NCBI RefSeq assembly: GCF_013408145.1
Contig: NZ_JACBZI010000001.1
Location: 1,278,501-1,342,500, forward strand
Source of the DNA: Nocardioides marinus
Lineage (GTDB): Bacteria > Actinomycetota > Actinomycetes > Propionibacteriales > Nocardioidaceae
DNA length: 64,000 nt
Direction: 5' to 3'
A program made the position numbers and the translations under genes. How positions within the stretch are numbered: the first letter of the stretch is position 1; each line of letters begins with the position of its first letter. Below, one piece after another: positions 25,858 through 36,153 of the stretch. Below the pieces are notes generated by a model that made no database searches, was not told the origin of the DNA, and saw only the letters and a program-made list of their open reading frames with translations.

Positions 25858-25969
25858 GGAGAGGCGGCAGGGCGACGGGCGGCGACTCACGTGAGCCCCT
25901 CGTCACCAGGATTTTACTCAAGCGGCTGCGCAGGACCGTGCGAGCCAGCAGAATCGTCTGAGCGTCGTC

Positions 25970-27601
25970 ATGGGGGCAGGGACGCGTGGCACGAGCCCAG
26001 GGGGCCGCGTGGAACCGCATCCCGTGACGACCGGCGAGCGATCCTGGCACCCCGACGCCACCAGGATCGCTGTCCTGGCCACCGTGGCCTCGGTGCTGGC
26101 GTTCGTCGTCGTCTGGCAGCAGGGCACGGTCCTGGGATACAAGGACTCCCTGTCCCACCTGCTCATCGGGCGGCGCGTGCTGGTGGGGCAGACCACTGGC
26201 CTGGGGCAGCTGGGCGGTGTCTGGCTTCCCCTGCAGCACGTGCTGATCATGACGCTGGCATGGAACGACACGCTCTACCTGACCGGACTGGCCGGCTCTG
26301 TCTTCTCGATGCTCTGCTACGTCGCCACCTGCGTCGGGCTGCACCGGGTGCTGCACCTGGCCACCGGCAGCCGGGCAGCCGGGTGGGCGGGCGCCGCGGT
26401 CTTCGGGCTGGCGGCGGACGTCCTGTACCTCCAGGCCACGCCCATGGGCGAGCCCTTGATGTACGCCGGCATGGTCTGGGCGGTGCTCGCCGTCGGGCAG
26501 TGGCAGCGTGAGGGACGGACCTCCTGGCTCTTCATCGGCGCCGGGCTGTGCGCCCTGCTCGTGCTGGTGCGTTACGAGGCCTGGGTCTTCTCCGCCGCGA
26601 TGTGGTGCGTCGTGCTGCAGACCTGCGTCGCTCAGCGCCGACGTTTCTGGCGCGGGGACCAGTCGGCCCAGGGACTGCTGCTCGTGTTCGGGTTCTACAT
26701 GGGCGCGGCCGTGGTCGCCTGGTTGCTCTGGAACCAGGTCATCTTCGGTGACTGGATGGGGTGGCTGTCCGGGACCTACGGCAGCCGGGACCTCACCGCC
26801 CGCCTGGAGCTGGAGCAGGTCGGATCGTGGCGCCTGTCGCTGCTCACCTACGCCTGGGGAGCCGCGCACGTGGTCTCGTGGCCCTTCTTGGCCACCGGAC
26901 TGGTCGGGTTGGTGCTCATGGCGGCGCGCGAGAGGTTCTCGTCGGCCTTCAGCGTCTTCGCCGTGACCCTCGTGCCCTCTGCCTTTCTCGTCTACGGGTT
27001 GTGGTCGGGGAGCCAGCCGATGCGCGTCGTCGAGGTGGACGGCGACCTCTACAACCTGCGGATGGCCGTGGTGCTGCTGGTGCCGGCCGCGCTGTTCACC
27101 GGGTACCTCGTCGCTCAGCTGCCCCCGCGTGCACCGGGCCTACGTGTCCTTGGGGCGGGCCTGGTCGTCGCGATCGGGTCCGCCGGTCTGGCGGTCGCCT
27201 GGCATGGGGGAGGCGACTCGGTGGTCACCGAGGTGGAGGCCGCTGAGGCGTGGCGGGCCTACGAGGAGCAGCGTGAGGTTGGGGTGTGGGTGGCCGAGCA
27301 GACCCGTGGCCGTGTCCTGGTGGAGTCGATCTTCAACGAGTGGGTGGTGTTCCCCAACCAGGACCGCGTCGTCTACGAGGGGAGCCAGGACGCCTGGACC
27401 TCCGGGCTGACCGCACCGGCGGCCGCGGCCAACGACATCGACGTGGTGGTGATGCGGACCACTCCGGGCGACGAGGACTCGGTCCACGACGCGCTCTACG
27501 ACACCCATCGGTTGTCCGGGTTCGGGGTCGTCCTGCAGACCGACAACTTCCTCGTCCTCGAGAAGGGAGCACCCGGTGACGCTGTCCGTACCCGTCAGTG
27601 A
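25970..27601 (+). CDS. Polytopic membrane protein, probable GT-C type glycosyltransferase
   Basis: 543 residues with about ten predicted membrane segments starting near residue 33. The first loop holds LGYKDSLSHLLIGRRVLVG, with acidic and basic residues at the position where GT-C enzymes have their catalytic acid. The segment VRYEAWVFSAAMW follows later, and a soluble C-terminal part (about 425-543) contains WVVFPNQDRVVYEGSQ. GT-C enzymes use polyprenyl-phosphate sugars at the outer membrane face. No exact family is recognised. The last 26 bases overlap the GT2 gene, so they act together. ATG 25970 was kept; a -10-like CAGAAT lies at 25949-25954, and a GTG further in is possible. Confidence 0.65.
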   Translation: MGAGTRGTSPGGRVEPHPVTTGERSWHPDATRIAVLATVASVLAFVVVWQQGTVLGYKDSLSHLLIGRRVLVGQTTGLGQLGGVWLPLQHVLIMTLAWNDTLYLTGLAGSVFSMLCYVATCVGLHRVLHLATGSRAAGWAGAAVFGLAADVLYLQATPMGEPLMYAGMVWAVLAVGQWQREGRTSWLFIGAGLCALLVLVRYEAWVFSAAMWCVVLQTCVAQRRRFWRGDQSAQGLLLVFGFYMGAAVVAWLLWNQVIFGDWMGWLSGTYGSRDLTARLELEQVGSWRLSLLTYAWGAAHVVSWPFLATGLVGLVLMAARERFSSAFSVFAVTLVPSAFLVYGLWSGSQPMRVVEVDGDLYNLRMAVVLLVPAALFTGYLVAQLPPRAPGLRVLGAGLVVAIGSAGLAVAWHGGGDSVVTEVEAAEAWRAYEEQREVGVWVAEQTRGRVLVESIFNEWVVFPNQDRVVYEGSQDAWTSGLTAPAAAANDIDVVVMRTTPGDEDSVHDALYDTHRLSGFGVVLQTDNFLVLEKGAPGDAVRTRQ

Positions 27602-29690
27602 CCGCCGCCCGTACGTGCGCCAGACCGCGCGTCGCACCACCACCGCGGCCCAGCGCACCGTCCTCGTCGTCGTCCTCACGCTCGTCCTCGGGGCGGTCCT
27701 GGTCGCACCGGGGCTCGTCGCTGTCCTCTCCGTGGCCACCGCGATGCTGTTCCTGACCGTGTTCATGGGCCTGAGGCTGCTGCTCGTCTGGGCGTCGCGC
27801 GGCTACCGGGCGCCACAGGTCGCGGCCGTCGCCGACGAGGACCTGCCGCGCTACACGACGCTGCACCCCATGTACGACGAAGCGCACATGCTTCCCTCGG
27901 TCGTCGCCGCGATGGAGGCGTTGGACTACCCCAAGGACCGCCTCGAGTGCCTGCTGGTCCTGGAGGAGCGGGACACGGCCACGGTGGAGGCCGCTCGCGC
28001 CTACCCCTTGCCCGACTACGTCCGGGTCGTCGTGACGCCTGCGGTCGAGCCGTACGGCAAGCCGAAGGCCTGCAACTACGCGCTGCAGTTCGCGACTGGC
28101 GAGTTCGTCGTCATCTACGACGCCGAGGACCGACCCGAGCCGGACCAGCTTCGTCTGGCCGTCGGCACGTTCCGTGCTGCGGAGGATCGCGGGGAGCCGC
28201 TGGGCTGCCTGCAGGCCCGGTTGGTCTTCGACAACGAGGTGCCCGACATCGACGGCGAGGGGCGCGTGCGCCGCGACGAGGAGGGCTACGACCTTCGTCC
28301 GACGACCTGGACGAGTCGTCTGCTCGGGAACGAGTACGCCGTCCACTTCGACCTGGTGCTGACCGGCCTAGCCCGCCTCGGTCTGCCGGTACCGCTGGGC
28401 GGGACCTCGAACCACTTCCCCGTGCACGTGCTCCACGAGGTCGCGTTCGATCCCGACGAGATGCCGTCGATGCCGTTGCCCGACGCCTCGGTCGGAGCGT
28501 GGGACCCGTGGAACGTGACCGAGGACGCCGAGCTCGGCGGCGCGATCGCCGCTGCCGGTTGGCGCACGGCCGTGATGGACAGCCACACCGACGAGGAGGC
28601 GTGCCTGACCGCCCGCGCGGCGCTCAACCAACGCAGCAGATGGGTCAAGGGGTACGCCCAGACCTCCTTGGTCCTGATGCGCAACCCGATCCGCGCGGCA
28701 CACTCGATGGGGCTGCTCGGCTACCTCGCCTTCCTCCTCCAGGTCGGGGGCACCTTTGTCTCCCTGGCACTCTCGCCGATCTTCTGGACGATCTTCGTCG
28801 TCTACATGCTGACGGGGTCCCCGCGGATCATCGCGCTGTTCCCGGGTCCGCTCTACTACGCCGGCATGGGCCTGCTGATCGTCGGGAACCTGGCTCTGCT
28901 GAGCATCTCGCTCTTCGCCGCCGTACGTCGCGAGCGCTTCGGGACGGTGCGATATCTCCTGCTGTGCCTGCCGGCCTGGTGGATGCTGCTGTCGGCGGCC
29001 ACCTACCTGGCCGCCGTCGAGCTGCTGGTGCCGTCCTGGCGGCCGTCGTGGAACAAGACCGCGCACGGCGTCCGGTACGCCAGCCCGACGCGCCGGGCGG
29101 CGATCGCCACCTCGGTGGCGCTCGCGGAGTGGCGCCGGGATCGCCCCGCAGGGAACCCGGTCAGGGTCGTCAGTCGGCCGGCCGTCCACTTCCTCGCTGC
29201 CGATCGCTGCGGCACGGCGGTGATCCGTCCCGCCACACCCGCCGTCACCCGGGTCTTGGATCCCTCGCGAGCGGCGCCGGTCCAGTCGCGGCCTGCCCGG
29301 GCGGTGCCTTCTCGCCCCGTGCCAGCGGTCGCTTCGGGTCCGGCGGCCTTGCGGCCCGCCGCTGCGGGAGTCCCCGTGCCGCGAGGGGCGGTGACCGCGG
29401 CTGCCGCCGTGGGTGAGTCGCCGCGAGGGCCGGTGGCACCTCGGGCCCGCCGACGAGGCCGACCCGTGCGGGACGTGCCGAAGCCGCCGGTCCGCTGGCT
29501 GCCCGAGTCGCCGCAGCCGAGGAGCCCCAGCGCCGTGCCCGTGCCCGCGCCCGTGGGCGCGCCGGGCGCGGAGCGTCGCCCCGGCCTCCGGGTGCCCGTG
29601 CGCGAGATGCCTGGGCGACAGGCACCGGTACCCGGGGGCTCGGTTCCCTCACGTGCCCGAGGTGCGGTGGCGGTGCCGGTGGGGAGCTGA
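27576..29690 (+). CDS. Membrane GT2 glycosyltransferase with long disordered C-terminal tail
   Basis: 704 residues. Two membrane segments (28-72) precede a processive-type GT2 domain with YDAED (181-185), TSNHFP, the catalytic TED (315-317) and QRSRW (352-356), the QxxRW acceptor motif. About four more membrane segments follow (378-485). This is the cellulose/hyaluronan-synthase-like architecture that polymerises a sugar and extrudes it. Residues ~525-704 are Pro/Ala/Arg-rich and probably disordered, which is unusual for the family. GTG 27576 follows AAGGGAG inside the upstream glycosyltransferase gene. The polymer cannot be identified. Confidence 0.85.
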   Translation: MTLSVPVSDRRPYVRQTARRTTTAAQRTVLVVVLTLVLGAVLVAPGLVAVLSVATAMLFLTVFMGLRLLLVWASRGYRAPQVAAVADEDLPRYTTLHPMYDEAHMLPSVVAAMEALDYPKDRLECLLVLEERDTATVEAARAYPLPDYVRVVVTPAVEPYGKPKACNYALQFATGEFVVIYDAEDRPEPDQLRLAVGTFRAAEDRGEPLGCLQARLVFDNEVPDIDGEGRVRRDEEGYDLRPTTWTSRLLGNEYAVHFDLVLTGLARLGLPVPLGGTSNHFPVHVLHEVAFDPDEMPSMPLPDASVGAWDPWNVTEDAELGGAIAAAGWRTAVMDSHTDEEACLTARAALNQRSRWVKGYAQTSLVLMRNPIRAAHSMGLLGYLAFLLQVGGTFVSLALSPIFWTIFVVYMLTGSPRIIALFPGPLYYAGMGLLIVGNLALLSISLFAAVRRERFGTVRYLLLCLPAWWMLLSAATYLAAVELLVPSWRPSWNKTAHGVRYASPTRRAAIATSVALAEWRRDRPAGNPVRVVSRPAVHFLAADRCGTAVIRPATPAVTRVLDPSRAAPVQSRPARAVPSRPVPAVASGPAALRPAAAGVPVPRGAVTAAAAVGESPRGPVAPRARRRGRPVRDVPKPPVRWLPESPQPRSPSAVPVPAPVGAPGAERRPGLRVPVREMPGRQAPVPGGSVPSRARGAVAVPVGS

Positions 29691-29725
29691 CCCTCGCACC
29701 GTCGGACCGGCTCGGGTCGGTCAGC
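29686..29725. terminator. Weak hairpin between the GT2 and LuxR-type genes
   Basis: GCTGACC (29686-29692) pairs with GGTCAGC (29719-29725) between convergent genes, overlapping both ends. The long loop makes this a low-confidence terminator. Confidence 0.25.
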
Positions 29726-30323
29726 CGCCCCAGCCGTGGTCGTGCGCCCAGGCCACGGCCTGGGTGCGCCGGGTGGCACCGGTCTTGGCGTAGATCTGGC
29801 GGATGTAGGTCTTCACCGAGTTCACCGACACATAGATCCGGTCGGCGATCTCCTGGTTCGACAGGCCGCGACCGATGAGGACGAGCACCTCTGACTCACG
29901 CTGGGAGAGGCCGGGGAACGCCGGGGGCTCCTCGCCGCGCGGACCGTGCTCGGGCACGGGGTCACCGCGCAGCACCGCCTCGACCGTGGCCAGCAGCTCG
30001 GCGGCGCTGGCGCGCTTGGTGAGGAAGCCGTCGGCGCCGGCCTCCAGCGCGCGGCGTCGACGTTGGGGGTGGTCGGACCAGGTGAAGACCAGGACCTTGG
30101 CCGGTCCGAGGGCGGGGATCTGCTCGAGGCCGCGGGACACGTCCCGCCCGTCGAAGGGGTCGCAGAGGACGACGTCGAGACCGGCGGTGGGTCCCGGCTC
30201 GCGCAGCACCGAGAGCGAGACCCGGCCGCTGTGGGGACGCAGCATCCCGGCGAGACCGTGGGCGACGAGCTCGGTCTCGGCGACGACGCCCAGCCGCACT
30301 GGTCTGGACGGGCGCAGTGGCAT
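29721..30323 (-). CDS. LuxR/NarL-type response regulator with atypical receiver
   Basis: 200 residues. The receiver covers about 9-120: Asp55 in VVLCDPFDG could be the phosphate acceptor and Lys103 in GFLTKRAS is present. The acidic pair near the N-terminus is replaced by VVAETE. The LuxR-type helix-turn-helix is complete at 138-195 (LSQRESEVLVLIGRGLSNQEIA, here cut as LSQRESEVLVLIGRGLSN and QEIADRIYVSVNSVKTYI). No histidine kinase gene is adjacent on the same strand, so it is an orphan regulator. ATG 30323 lies 7 bases after TACCTT, a leaderless layout. Phosphorylation-independent action is possible. Confidence 0.88.
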   Translation of the reverse strand: MPLRPSRPVRLGVVAETELVAHGLAGMLRPHSGRVSLSVLREPGPTAGLDVVLCDPFDGRDVSRGLEQIPALGPAKVLVFTWSDHPQRRRRALEAGADGFLTKRASAAELLATVEAVLRGDPVPEHGPRGEEPPAFPGLSQRESEVLVLIGRGLSNQEIADRIYVSVNSVKTYIRQIYAKTGATRRTQAVAWAHDHGWGG

Positions 30324-30330
30324 GGGCAGG

Positions 30331-30336
30331 AAGGTA
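30331..30336 (-). promoter_or_regulatory. Leaderless-type -10 (TACCTT) of the LuxR-type regulator gene
   Basis: On the minus strand TACCTT is followed by 7 bases and then ATG 30323. Confidence 0.5.
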
Positions 30337-30386
30337 GTGGGGCCGATCGCGCGAGGGCTCGCGCGACGCCTCGCCCGATGGGGTGA

Positions 30387-32300
<1,914 letters not shown>

Positions 32301-32306
32301 CCGTCC

Positions 32307-32349
32307 CGCCGAGCCGGCGCGTCCTTCCGGAAGGACGCCCGGCTCGGCG
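32307..32349. terminator. Bidirectional terminator between leuA and the sensor kinase gene
   Basis: CGCCGAGCCGG (32307-32317) pairs with CCGGCTCGGCG (32339-32349), and 32319-32328 pairs with 32329-32338; one base (32318) bulges. The stem of about 20 bp lies between the two convergent stops. Confidence 0.8.
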
Positions 32350-32356
32350 GTGGGGA

Positions 32357-35200
32357 TCAGTACTTCACGGGCAGCCGGACGGTGAACGTGGAGCCCTCCA
32401 GGTGCTCCGAGCGCACCCGGATCGTGCCGCCGTGGGCGGAGACGATCGCAGCCACGATGGACAGCCCCAGGCCGGTGCCCTGGATGGCCTCCTTCTGGGC
32501 GGTCGAGGAGCGGAAGAACTTCTGGAAGAGGTTCGACTGCTCCTCGGCCGGGATGCCGATGCCGGTGTCGGTGACGCTGAGCACGGCCTCGTCGCCCTGC
32601 ACCTCGACCCGGGCCCGGACCACCCCGCCGTCCTCGGTGAACTTCACGGCGTTGGTCACGAGGTTCATCACGACCCGCTCGAGCTGCGTCGGGTCGCCGA
32701 CGACCCGCACCGGCTCCTCGGCGGTCTCCCACAGGACGGTCAGGTCGCGCTCGTGGAGCATGGGGGCGACCGCGGCCGCCGCGCTGGCCAGCGCTTCGCC
32801 GAGGTCGACCTCCTCGGCCTCCCAGGTGATCGACTCCGAGTCCAGCCCGGCGAGGGTCAGCAGGTCGTTGCACAAGACGATGAGGCGCTGGCCGTTGCGG
32901 GCGATGGTGGCGAAGAGCGGCAGCTGGTCCTCCAGCGGCGCCACCACGGTGCCGTCCTGCAGCATCTCGGTGTAGCCGACGATGCTGGTCACCGGCGTGC
33001 GCAGCTCGTGGGAGACCGTGGACACGAACTCGTTCTTGGCCTCGTCCAGCGCCCGCAGCCGCTCAACGGCCGTGCGCTCCTTCTCCAGGGCCTGCACCAG
33101 CATGTCCTGGCCCTGGCGCTGCTCGGTGACGTCGCGGCCGACGCACAAGAAGCCCACCTGCGTGGTGACCGAGGCCTCGGTCGCGCTCAGCGTCATCGAC
33201 ACGATGCGACGGCTCCCGTCCCGCGCCATCCACAGCCAGTCGCGGGCCGGCAGCTCGCCCTGGCCGATGCCCCGGACGAGGGCGTCGAAGGCCTGCGCGG
33301 GGTCGCGGGTGCCGAGCCGCTCGGCGACCTGGTCGGGGTCGAGCAGGTCGACGAAGCGGTGACCGATCTGGCGGGTGGCGTCCTGGTCGAGCATCAGCTC
33401 GGCGCCGGCGTTGAAGACGGTGATGAGCCCGTCCTGGTCGACGCCGATGATGGCGGTGGTGATCGCCGCGCGCATGAGGTGCGACACCAGCCCCGAGCTG
33501 GCGCGCTCGGTCGTGACGTCGATGCCGGTCAGCACGGCGTACGCCGGCAGGTCCTGCTCGTCGCGCACCATGTTGTTGCTCCACAGGATGCGCAGCTTCT
33601 TGCCGTCCCGGGTGGTCGCCTCGCCCTCGCGCACCACGGGCTGGCCGGAGCGGTTCGGCCACACGAACAGCGCCTCGAGGTCCGGGGTCGCGCTGGCTGC
33701 CAGCGTCGTCTCGGAGACCTTGCGACCCAGCAGGTCCTCCTCGCGCCAGCCGGTCAGGTCGGTGGTGGCCTGGTTCGCCCGGACGATGCGGCCCTCGCGG
33801 TCGGTGACCAGGATGACCGCCGCCGTGGTGTCCAAGGTGGCGGAGGTGAGGCGTTCGGCCGCCTCGAGACCCTGGCGGGCGACGTGCTCGGCGGAGACGT
33901 CGAGCAGCTGCGCGGACCAAACCGGGCTGCCGTCGTCGCCGGGGTGCGAGAGGCGGCTGAGGGCGACCTCGACCCGCGAGGCGTCGTCGTCGCGCAGGCT
34001 CACCCGGCCGCGCCAGGACTGCCCGGACACCAGCCGGGCCCCGAGCTCCGGCGGCGTGGACAGCAGGTCGTCGAGGCGGGTGCCGACCAGGGTGCCCGCC
34101 GGGCGGCGCACCACCTCGGCGGCGGTGTCGTTGGCGTCGGCCACCCGGAGCACGCCGTGGTCGATGCGCAGGATCAGCTGTCCGAGCAGCGAGTCGGTGA
34201 AGTTGCGCCGGAAGAGCACCTCCTCGGCGCTGACCTGCGCCACCAGACGGTTGCGGTCGGCCAGGACGATGGCCAGCGGCACCGTGAGCAGCGAGGCGCA
34301 CACCAGGTAGAGCTGGCACAGCGCCGCGGCGGAGACCTGCGTGGTGTTGCCCTCGTCGATCTCAGCGGCGAAGGGCCCCCAGCCCAGTGCGTTGAGGTAG
34401 GTCGTGACGGCGGCGAAGGCGATCAGCTCGGCGGCCACCACGCGGATGTCGAAGCGCAGGGCCGCCCAGACCAGGAAGGTCAGGGGCAGGAACGTCAGCG
34501 CCAGCTGCTGGGCCGGCATGAAGACCAGGACCACCGACAGGGCCAGGGCGGCGACCTGCAGCGGCAGCTCCCCGGGCCGGTCCCGCTGGGCGCGGGTCCG
34601 CCAGGTCAGGGCGAGCGGGACCAGCACCAGCACCGCTGCCGCGTGGGAGGTGAAGGTCGACCGGGCGGTCGAGAGGAAGCTGCCGTCGGCCAGGGCGACC
34701 ACCGCCAGGGCGGCGCCCACGGCGATCACGACCCCGCCGGCCAGGGCGGCCACGACGAGGCGCACGAAGTCCTGCAAGGTCACGAGGACCGGGGGGCCGC
34801 CCTGTGGGCGGGCACGAAGCACCAGGCCGGCCACCACGGCCTCCGCGGCGTTCGCGACACCGAAGGCCGCGGAGATGCCCCAGTCGCGGCCACCGGTGAC
34901 GTTCGCCAGTCCTGTGACCGCGACCAGCCCCACCGTGACCAGGAGCAGCCGGTCGAGTCCCGGCCGGCTCAGCGCCACCAGGGCCACCGCGAGGCCCGCA
35001 GCCGGCCACCAGCCGGCCACCGGGTTGTCCTCGGGGCGCAGGGCAACCGACGTGACGGCGGCCACGTAGATGGACACCAGCAGCAGCAGCGACCCTCCCA
35101 GGCCCAGCCGGGGCGACACCGTTGCGCCAGCGGCCGGACCGGCGGGTGCTGCCGGTCCGGGGCTGGGGGTGGTTGCGGGGGTGGTGACCGTGGTGGCCAT
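32357..35200 (-). CDS. MASE1-like membrane sensor histidine kinase with several PAS domains
   Basis: 947 residues. The N-terminal membrane sensor (about 36-305) resembles MASE1, with roughly eight hydrophobic segments and ALRPEDNPVAGWWPAAGLAV. PAS domains follow (for example ILVTDREGRIVRANQATTDL and IIGVDQDGLITVFNAGAELM), then a short coiled segment. The kinase has the H box [20 protein letters not shown], the N box MNLVTNAVKFTEDGG and the G boxes VTDTGIGIP and GTGLGLSIV. All catalytic residues look intact. No response regulator is adjacent on its strand; the LuxR-type gene beyond leuA is the nearest candidate. ATG 35200 lies 6 bases after GACAAT on the minus strand. Confidence 0.9.
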   Translation of the reverse strand: MATTVTTPATTPSPGPAAPAGPAAGATVSPRLGLGGSLLLLVSIYVAAVTSVALRPEDNPVAGWWPAAGLAVALVALSRPGLDRLLLVTVGLVAVTGLANVTGGRDWGISAAFGVANAAEAVVAGLVLRARPQGGPPVLVTLQDFVRLVVAALAGGVVIAVGAALAVVALADGSFLSTARSTFTSHAAAVLVLVPLALTWRTRAQRDRPGELPLQVAALALSVVLVFMPAQQLALTFLPLTFLVWAALRFDIRVVAAELIAFAAVTTYLNALGWGPFAAEIDEGNTTQVSAAALCQLYLVCASLLTVPLAIVLADRNRLVAQVSAEEVLFRRNFTDSLLGQLILRIDHGVLRVADANDTAAEVVRRPAGTLVGTRLDDLLSTPPELGARLVSGQSWRGRVSLRDDDASRVEVALSRLSHPGDDGSPVWSAQLLDVSAEHVARQGLEAAERLTSATLDTTAAVILVTDREGRIVRANQATTDLTGWREEDLLGRKVSETTLAASATPDLEALFVWPNRSGQPVVREGEATTRDGKKLRILWSNNMVRDEQDLPAYAVLTGIDVTTERASSGLVSHLMRAAITTAIIGVDQDGLITVFNAGAELMLDQDATRQIGHRFVDLLDPDQVAERLGTRDPAQAFDALVRGIGQGELPARDWLWMARDGSRRIVSMTLSATEASVTTQVGFLCVGRDVTEQRQGQDMLVQALEKERTAVERLRALDEAKNEFVSTVSHELRTPVTSIVGYTEMLQDGTVVAPLEDQLPLFATIARNGQRLIVLCNDLLTLAGLDSESITWEAEEVDLGEALASAAAAVAPMLHERDLTVLWETAEEPVRVVGDPTQLERVVMNLVTNAVKFTEDGGVVRARVEVQGDEAVLSVTDTGIGIPAEEQSNLFQKFFRSSTAQKEAIQGTGLGLSIVAAIVSAHGGTIRVRSEHLEGSTFTVRLPVKY

Positions 35201-35206
35201 GGGGCC

Positions 35207-35212
35207 ATTGTC
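35207..35212 (-). promoter_or_regulatory. Possible leaderless -10 (GACAAT) of the MASE1-like kinase gene
   Basis: On the minus strand GACAAT is followed by 6 bases and then ATG 35200. No ribosome-binding site is seen. Confidence 0.35.
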
Positions 35213-35245
35213 ACGGTCCGAGCCCCTCGAGGTGCGAGGTCCCGC

Positions 35246-35251
35246 TAGATT
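35246..35251 (+). promoter_or_regulatory. Leaderless-type -10 (TAGATT) of the alpha/beta hydrolase gene
   Basis: TAGATT ends 6 bases before ATG 35258. Confidence 0.55.
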
Positions 35252-35257
35252 CCCCGC

Positions 35258-36118
35258 ATGCTGGTCTCCGAGCGCGTCGGTCAGTTCTTCTCCCACTCCG
35301 AGGACGGACGGGACCGGCTGGAGTACACCGAGTACGGATCGGGCGACTCCTGGGTGGTCCTGCTGCACGCCCCGCTTCTCACCCGGCGCATGCACGAGCC
35401 GCTGGCGCGGGCCCTGGCCGCGACGGGGCTGCACGTCGTCGTGCCCGACCTGCTCGGCCATGGCCGCTCCGACCGCCCGGCGGATCCGCTCGCCTACTCC
35501 GTCGAGGCCTTCGGGGAGCACGTGGTGGCGCTCCTGGACCACCTCGGGGCCGCCGAGGCCGTCCTGGGGGGCACCTCGCTCGGCGCCAACGTCGCGCTGG
35601 AGGTCGCGGTGACCGCCCCCGACCGGGTGCGCGGACTGCTGCTGGAGGCCCCCCTCCTCGACAACGCCCTCGAGACCGGGCTGCTCGCGGCTTCGCCGCT
35701 CCTCCTCACCGCCAGGGTGCTGCCCGTCGCCGTCGACACCGCGCGGGTCCTGAGCCGCCCGGTGCCGAGGTCGCTGCTGCCGTTCTGGGCGGGCATCGCG
35801 GTCGACGCCCTGGACCAGCGGTCGGGTGCCACGGCTGCTCTGCTCCACGGCCTCCTGTTCGGCAGGTTGGCGCCGCGGTCGAGGGAAAGGCGCGAGATCA
35901 CCGTGCCCACGCTGGTCGTCGGCCACCCCCGCGACCCCCTGCACCGCACCTCCGACGCCGACCTCCTCGCGGCCGAGATCCCGGGCGCCGAGCTGGTCCG
36001 GGCCCGGGGGGTCCTGGAGTGGCGACTGAGCCCGGAGCGGCTGACCGGTGCCGCCACGGGCTTCTGCCAGAGCTGCTGGCGGGCGCCCCGTCGACGCCGC
36101 CGCGCCGTCGGGCGCTGA
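35258..36118 (+). CDS. Alpha/beta hydrolase fold protein
   Basis: 286 residues. The fold is clear from WVVLLHAPLLTRRMHEPLAR, VVPDLLGHGRSDRPAD and the nucleophile elbow GGTSLGANVALEVA (GxSxG). VPTLVVGHPRDPLHR probably carries the acid residue. The usual catalytic histidine near the C-terminus is not evident: the corresponding region reads LVRARGVLEWRLSPERL. The protein may have a displaced or missing histidine. The last 20 residues are basic (RAPRRRRRAVGR). It starts with a leaderless-type promoter and lies between the kinase and recO. Substrate unknown. Confidence 0.83.
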   Translation: MLVSERVGQFFSHSEDGRDRLEYTEYGSGDSWVVLLHAPLLTRRMHEPLARALAATGLHVVVPDLLGHGRSDRPADPLAYSVEAFGEHVVALLDHLGAAEAVLGGTSLGANVALEVAVTAPDRVRGLLLEAPLLDNALETGLLAASPLLLTARVLPVAVDTARVLSRPVPRSLLPFWAGIAVDALDQRSGATAALLHGLLFGRLAPRSRERREITVPTLVVGHPRDPLHRTSDADLLAAEIPGAELVRARGVLEWRLSPERLTGAATGFCQSCWRAPRRRRRAVGR

Positions 36119-36141
36119 CGGACCCCGGCACCGCGCCGAGG

Positions 36142-36147
36142 CACAAT
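36142..36147 (+). promoter_or_regulatory. Possible leaderless -10 (CACAAT) of recO
   Basis: CACAAT ends 6 bases before GTG 36154; the same arrangement (CACAAT, GG, then start) precedes the lipoprotein gene at 46054. Confidence 0.4.
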
Positions 36148-36153
36148 GGTGCG

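Noticed and set aside
25858..29690. Prophage, integrative element or insertion sequence
   Set aside because: No integrase, transposase, terminal repeats or target duplication was seen around the glycosyltransferase genes, nor next to the tRNAs at 54392-54662.
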